From the NCBI GenBank assembly GCA_002256055.1, contig NKIE01000045.1, forward strand, positions 2,050 to 11,842: 9,793 nucleotides of DNA. The letters are read 5' to 3'. The first letter of the stretch is position 1. The number at the start of each line of letters is the position of its first letter. The stretch is from Pseudomonas sp. PGPPP3. Its GTDB lineage: Bacteria; Pseudomonadota; Gammaproteobacteria; Pseudomonadales; Pseudomonadaceae. The position numbers were made by a program, and so were the translations under genes. The notes under the pieces were generated by a model. That model was given only the letters and a program-made list of their open reading frames with translations, was not told where the DNA came from and did no database searches. This document shows positions 6,499-9,793 of this stretch, piece by piece.

Positions 6499-6732
6499 GA
6501 TCCACTCCAACGGGCCGGTTTTTCAGGGCCGGCAGTTTACCCCAGGGGCCGACGCCCAGGCGACCACCAACCGCGAAGACCGCGCAAGCCAGGGCCGCCA
6601 ACTGACGGAGCCCCTACAAGAGGGCAGCCAAGCCTCTAAACAGGGCGCTTTCACGGCCAAATACAACTATCGGAGGCCTGCGGCGCCACCCCGCCGCGCC
6701 TTATACTCGGGGTATTACCGAAGGAAACCGCC
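6499..6732. other. Divergent intergenic region, PA4642 family / SulP transporter
   Basis: These 234 bases must contain promoters for both flanking genes. GGGCCGG occurs twice in direct orientation around a T-rich spacer (about 6511-6533) and can also form a small GCCGG/CCGGC stem just upstream of the PA4642-family Shine-Dalgarno sequence. Nothing else gene-like is evident. Confidence 0.4.
6702..6707 (+). promoter_or_regulatory. Likely -10 box of the SulP transporter gene
   Basis: TATACT is one mismatch from the sigma70 -10 consensus and would place transcription start near 6714, leaving a leader of about 19 bases with AAGGA seven bases before the ATG. The -35 position (near 6679) has no good match, so an activator may be needed. 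Confidence 0.45.
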
Positions 6733-8481
6733 ATGTCGCTGCCCTTGCTTCCCGTGTTCGCCGCCTGGCGCCAGACCCTCAAGGCCGGCTATTCACTCAA
6801 GGCCCTGCGCGGTGACCTGGCAGCAGGCCTGACGGTAGGCATCATCGCCATCCCCTTGGCCATGGCGCTGGCGATTGCCGTCGGTGTCGCCCCGCAGTAC
6901 GGCCTCTATACGGTGCTGGTGGCTGCGCCGCTGATCGCCCTCACGGGCGGCTCGCGCTTCAACGTGTCTGGGCCGACCGCCGCCTTTGTGGTGATCCTGT
7001 TGCCGATCACCCAGCAATTCGGCCTCGGCGGCCTGCTGCTGTGCACCATGCTTGCCGGCCTGATAATGATCGCCATGGGCCTGGGCCGCGCCGGCCGCCT
7101 GATCGAATTCGTGCCCTACCCGGTAACCCTGGGTTTTACCGCTGGCATCGGCATCGTGATTGCCACCCTGCAGCTCAAGGATTTGTTCGGCCTCAGCCTA
7201 AGCAGCCAGCCCCTGCATTACCTGGAGCAAGTGCAGGTCCTGCTGCTGGCCCTGCCCAGCGCCCATCTCGGCGATGCCCTGGTCGCGGCGCTAAGCCTGG
7301 CGGTGCTGATCCTCTGGCCGCGCTGGGTGCCGAAAGTGCCTGGCCACCTGGCGGCCCTGGCCGTGGGCACGATTGCCGGCCTGGCCCTGGAAGGCATGGG
7401 CATTCCTCTGGCAACCCTGGGCGAGCGTTTCAGCTACAGCCTCGACGGTGTGCTGCATGCCGGGATTCCGCCCTTTTTGCCGAACTTCGCCTGGCCCTGG
7501 CAATTGCCGGCGGCCAATGGCCACCCCCTGAACCTGTCGTTTGAGTTGATTCGCCAACTGCTGGCACCCGCGTTTGCCATCGCCATGCTCGGCGCCATCG
7601 AATCGCTGCTCTGCGCAGTGGTGGCCGACGGCATGACCGGCAGCAAGCACGATCCCAATGCCGAGTTAATCGGCCAGGGCCTGGGTAACCTGATTGCACC
7701 GCTGTTTGGTGGCATCACCGCCACCGCCGCCATTGCCCGCAGCGCCGCCAACGTGCGCGCCGGAGCCTTCTCACCGCTGGCGGCGATCATTCATGCGGGG
7801 GTGGTGCTGGTGGCGATTCTGCTGCTGGCGCCGCTGTTCAGTTACCTGCCGATGGCGGCACTGGCTGCCTTGCTGCTGATGGTGGCGTGGAACATGAGTG
7901 AGGCCGGCCATGTGCTGCACACCCTGCGCATCGCCCCACGCAGTGACGTGCTAGTACTGCTGACCTGCTTGATCCTGACCGTGCTGTTCGACATGGTGCT
8001 GGCCGTCGGCGTCGGCCTGCTGCTGGCTGCCGGCCTGTTTATCAAGCGCATGAGCGACCTCACCGACACCGCCGCCCTGCCCCGGCACTTCCATCAGGCC
8101 CTCAAGGATTTACCCGAGCACGTGCTGGTGTACGCCATTCGCGGGCCGCTGTTCTTCGGCGCAGCGGAAAAAGCCCTGAGCGTGCTGCGCCGCTTCAATA
8201 ACGACGTCAAGGTGGTGATTGTCGATATCAGCGCCGTGCCGCTGCTGGACATGACCGCGCTGGCGGCCCTGGACAACGTGCTCCGTGACTATCGCAAACA
8301 AGGCGTCGGCCTAGTGCTGGTCGGCACGTCATCACGGGTGCGCCTGAAACTACGCCGCGCCGGCATCCTGCGTGAGGAAGGCCACCTGGCCTATGTGCAA
8401 AACCTCGAACAAGCCAGGGCCAAGGCCCTGAAGTGGCTCGAGCCGGTCAGCGTCAACAGCGAACAGGTCGTTGAGCGGTAG
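6733..8481 (+). CDS. dauA: SulP/SLC26 anion transporter, DauA-like, with STAS domain
   Basis: A 582-aa inner-membrane transporter. About 14 hydrophobic segments fill residues 25-440, followed by a cytoplasmic STAS domain (about 460-565). The SulP signature GLYTVLVAAPLIALTGGSRF (57-76) leads into NVSGPTAAF (77-85), the substrate-site helix region. Further conserved blocks are AMLGAIESLLCAVVADGMTG (284-303), GGITATAAIARSAANVRAGA (326-345) and LLMVAWNMSEA (381-391). These closely match E. coli DauA as I remember it, which takes up C4-dicarboxylates such as succinate. The STAS loop reads DISAVPLLDMTAL, with Asp506 at the phosphorylatable-Ser/Asp region. The start at 6733 is supported by AAGGA seven bases upstream. 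It is monocistronic, convergent with the cupin gene with 25 bases between stops and no visible terminator. Substrate is inferred; sulfate, bicarbonate or another anion is possible. Confidence 0.92.
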   Translation: MSLPLLPVFAAWRQTLKAGYSLKALRGDLAAGLTVGIIAIPLAMALAIAVGVAPQYGLYTVLVAAPLIALTGGSRFNVSGPTAAFVVILLPITQQFGLGGLLLCTMLAGLIMIAMGLGRAGRLIEFVPYPVTLGFTAGIGIVIATLQLKDLFGLSLSSQPLHYLEQVQVLLLALPSAHLGDALVAALSLAVLILWPRWVPKVPGHLAALAVGTIAGLALEGMGIPLATLGERFSYSLDGVLHAGIPPFLPNFAWPWQLPAANGHPLNLSFELIRQLLAPAFAIAMLGAIESLLCAVVADGMTGSKHDPNAELIGQGLGNLIAPLFGGITATAAIARSAANVRAGAFSPLAAIIHAGVVLVAILLLAPLFSYLPMAALAALLLMVAWNMSEAGHVLHTLRIAPRSDVLVLLTCLILTVLFDMVLAVGVGLLLAAGLFIKRMSDLTDTAALPRHFHQALKDLPEHVLVYAIRGPLFFGAAEKALSVLRRFNNDVKVVIVDISAVPLLDMTALAALDNVLRDYRKQGVGLVLVGTSSRVRLKLRRAGILREEGHLAYVQNLEQARAKALKWLEPVSVNSEQVVER

Positions 8482-8506
8482 CCCGGATGCCCTCCAGGTC
8501 AGCCAC

Positions 8507-8977
8507 TCAGAACTGCGCGACCATCCAGGCCTGATAGGCCTCGACCTCAGCATCACCTTCACCCGGCGCCCAGGGCGCTAGCTCGCCGTCGCCAATCGGC
8601 CGGTAAGGTCCGGCCTTGCACTCGAACAGCACGCTGTCGGCCTCCAGCACCACCAAGGCATGAAACACCCCAGGCGGTAGATCGACACCGACACAATCAC
8701 TGCCCGCCGCCAGCAGCCGCTGCGCCACCACCTCACCGCTGTCGCTGAAAATCAGCAGCCCCAGACAGCCCTTGAGCACCAGCAGCGTCTCGGCCTTGTC
8801 GGCGGCCAGATGTCGATGCGGCGGGATATAGGTGCCCGGCTGCAAGCCCACTGCCAAGCGATGACAGGGCTCGTCCATCTGATGGAAATTATGGTGCTGA
8901 CGCAGGCGCGGACTGGCCGCCGCCTGAGTGCTCAGCTGGGTAAACAGCGCCTGATCGAGAAAGCGCGGTTCAAGCAT
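8507..8977 (-). CDS. WbuC-family cupin metalloprotein
   Basis: A 156-aa single-domain cupin. Motif 1 is G48-TYIPP-H54-x-H56 followed by E63 and G70. Motif 2 is P101-P-G103-V-F-H106. H54, H56, E63 and H106 are the probable metal ligands. The FHQMDEPCHRLAVGL stretch (31-45) and RPIGDGELAPWAPGE near the C-terminus match the WbuC type, a family named from O-antigen clusters but common outside them; its reaction is not established. The start at 8977 lies 5 bases after the hpt stop without its own strong Shine-Dalgarno sequence, so it is probably co-translated with hpt. A longer in-frame reading to 9073 overlaps hpt and is rejected. There is no O-antigen gene nearby, so the name should not be read as a function. 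Confidence 0.85.
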   Translation of the reverse strand: MLEPRFLDQALFTQLSTQAAASPRLRQHHNFHQMDEPCHRLAVGLQPGTYIPPHRHLAADKAETLLVLKGCLGLLIFSDSGEVVAQRLLAAGSDCVGVDLPPGVFHALVVLEADSVLFECKAGPYRPIGDGELAPWAPGEGDAEVEAYQAWMVAQF

Positions 8978-8982
8978 GACAG

Positions 8983-9540
8983 TTACAGGCCTTTGACCGC
9001 GTAGATACCCGGCGCATTGCGCCAGTAGCCCTTGTAGTCCATGCCGTAACCGAAGATGAAACGATCGATGCACGGCAGGCCAACGTAATCGGCTTTCAGG
9101 TCAGGGCGCGCCTTGCGGTCGTGGTCCTTATCGATCAATACGGCGGTATGCACCGCGCTGGCACCGGCATGGCGACAGAAATCGATGATCGCGCCCAGGG
9201 TGTGCCCTTCGTCGAGGATGTCATCGATGATCAGCACATCGCGGTCCATAAAGGAGATTTCCGGCTTGGCCTTCCAGAACAGCTCGCCGCCGCTGGTTTC
9301 GCTGCGGTAGCGGGTGGCGTGCAGGTAAGACAGTTCCAGCGGGAAGTTCAGCTTGGGCAGCAGCTTGCCGGAGAAGATCAGGCCGCCATTCATTACGCAG
9401 AACACCACCGGGTAGCGCGCGGCCAGCTCGCTGTTGATCACCACGGCCATTCTCTCGATGGCCGCTTCCACCTCGGCTTCGTGGTACAGGCAATCGGCTT
9501 CCTGCATGACTTGGCGGATATGGGCGAGATCGACAGACAT
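8983..9540 (-). CDS. hpt: Hypoxanthine-guanine phosphoribosyltransferase
   Basis: A 185-aa cytoplasmic purine-salvage enzyme that transfers phosphoribose from PRPP to hypoxanthine and guanine to make IMP and GMP. The PRPP-binding loop DVLIIDDILDEGHTL (101-115) is diagnostic for type I phosphoribosyltransferases. VMNGGLIFSGKL (49-60) supplies the PPi loop, and FIFGYGMDYKGYWRN (161-175) is the base-binding C-terminal region of HPRTs. KD (138-139) of VLIDKDHDRK fits the purine-contacting Lys. The start at 9540 has AGGA about 7 bases upstream; an in-frame extension to 9702 lacks support. It forms a two-gene unit with the cupin gene. Its leader contains two stem-loops and a 12-bp palindrome that may control expression. 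In P. aeruginosa I recall the equivalent (PA4645) next to upp. Confidence 0.93.
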   Translation of the reverse strand: MSVDLAHIRQVMQEADCLYHEAEVEAAIERMAVVINSELAARYPVVFCVMNGGLIFSGKLLPKLNFPLELSYLHATRYRSETSGGELFWKAKPEISFMDRDVLIIDDILDEGHTLGAIIDFCRHAGASAVHTAVLIDKDHDRKARPDLKADYVGLPCIDRFIFGYGMDYKGYWRNAPGIYAVKGL

Positions 9541-9564
9541 GGGATTTCCTCGAAGTAGACAGGC

Positions 9565-9576
9565 TCTGCGCGCAGA
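9565..9576. promoter_or_regulatory. 12-bp perfect palindrome upstream of hpt
   Basis: TCTGCGCGCAGA is its own reverse complement and lies 25-36 bases before the hpt ATG. The position fits an operator or a leader-RNA fold, but it does not match an operator I know (for example the PurR box). Confidence 0.3.
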
Positions 9577-9594
9577 CAACCTGATCAATGTGTC

Positions 9595-9652
9595 AAAATA
9601 AAAGCCGGCAAAGGTACCCACCTGCCGGTCTGCGGGCAAGCCCTGGCAGACC
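9595..9652 (-). promoter_or_regulatory. Tandem hairpins with U-rich tail in the hpt leader (attenuator-like)
   Basis: Read on the minus strand, the first hairpin is GGTCTGC-CA-GGGC-TT-GCCC-GCAGACC (9652-9627), 11 pairs with a 2-base bulge. It is followed at once by CCGGCA-GGT-GGGT-ACC-TT-TGCCGG (9628-9605), 9 pairs with a bulge, then CTTTTATTTT (9604-9595). The second element has the form of an intrinsic terminator, 54 bases before the hpt ATG. The two stems share the GG at 9627-9628. Function in attenuation is inference. The first hairpin core GCGGGCAAGCCC on the plus strand also resembles Pseudomonas REP sequences. Confidence 0.5.
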
Positions 9653-9793
9653 AACGCAGACGAACGCACAGGCACAGGATAAACGCTAAGCCCGAAAAAC
9701 AACCAGCCGCCGCCTGCCCAGCGAATGCTTTACTCTAACCGTATTAATCGCCCGCCCCGCCGGAGAGCCCCGTCCTGCCTACCTGTGAGATCC
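9653..9793. other. Right-edge region without identifiable gene
   Basis: No ORF with a start signal and family match is visible. All three minus frames are interrupted by stops soon after the right edge, so no minus-strand gene enters here. From remembered gene order in P. aeruginosa, upp on the plus strand may begin just beyond the window. A weak minus-strand -10-like TTTATC near 9676-9681 could belong to hpt. Confidence 0.35.

Noticed and set aside
6172..6639. A 155-codon plus-strand ORF opposite the PA4642-family gene
   Set aside because: It overlaps two supported minus-strand genes and reads into a Pro/Arg-rich tail typical of a non-coding frame.
9568..9596. Perfect TTGACA (minus strand, 9591-9596) as the hpt -35 box
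   Set aside because: At 16-18 bases spacing the -10 position falls in GCGCGC, so no promoter is formed. The match overlaps the U-rich tail.
1..9793. Mobile element, phage, CRISPR or defence island
   Set aside because: No transposase, integrase, repeat array, tRNA-associated junction or composition break was seen. The genes are typical Pseudomonas core genes.

Overview
The window is an ordinary stretch of a Pseudomonas chromosome (gamma-proteobacterium). The coding sequence is GC-rich with a strong preference for G or C at third positions. Most starts have GGAG-type ribosome binding sites. The block mqo / lytic transglycosylase / PA4642-family protein / cupin / hpt resembles the region I recall around PA4640-PA4645 in P. 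aeruginosa, where upp follows hpt. This is recollection, not a search. I see no insertion sequence, CRISPR array, tRNA, rRNA or prophage gene.

Layout. (1) 1-738, minus strand: an apparent operon of a CPXCG zinc-ribbon protein, a DUF2007 protein and a SRAP (YedK/HMCES-like) protein. The SRAP gene runs off the left edge. (2) 890-2053, plus strand: a PlsC-like acyltransferase, ending in an 18-bp perfect hairpin shared with a convergent two-helix membrane protein (2117-2395, minus). (3) 2641-2841, plus strand: a 66-aa orphan protein, separated by a bidirectional terminator from a minus-strand YajG-like lipoprotein (2896-3480). (4) 3649-5145, minus strand: malate:quinone oxidoreductase, with a strong terminator. 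Upstream lies a 464-base gene-poor region with A/T tracts and a possible 33-codon ORF. (5) 5610-6498, minus strand: a PA4642-family protein followed by a lytic transglycosylase lipoprotein. (6) 6733-8481, plus strand: a DauA-type SulP transporter with a STAS domain. (7) 8507-9540, minus strand: hpt followed by a WbuC-type cupin. The hpt leader carries two tandem hairpins, the second with a U-rich tail. No gene is identifiable from 9541 to the right edge.

Functionally these are mostly housekeeping units: C4-dicarboxylate use (DauA uptake and Mqo oxidation of malate to oxaloacetate, although the two genes are not in one operon), purine salvage (Hpt), lipid acylation, cell-wall turnover and abasic-site repair (SRAP). 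No previously undescribed multi-gene system is apparent. The points most worth checking are the attenuator-like hpt leader, the mqo upstream region with its small ORF, and the non-canonical HX5D motif of the acyltransferase.
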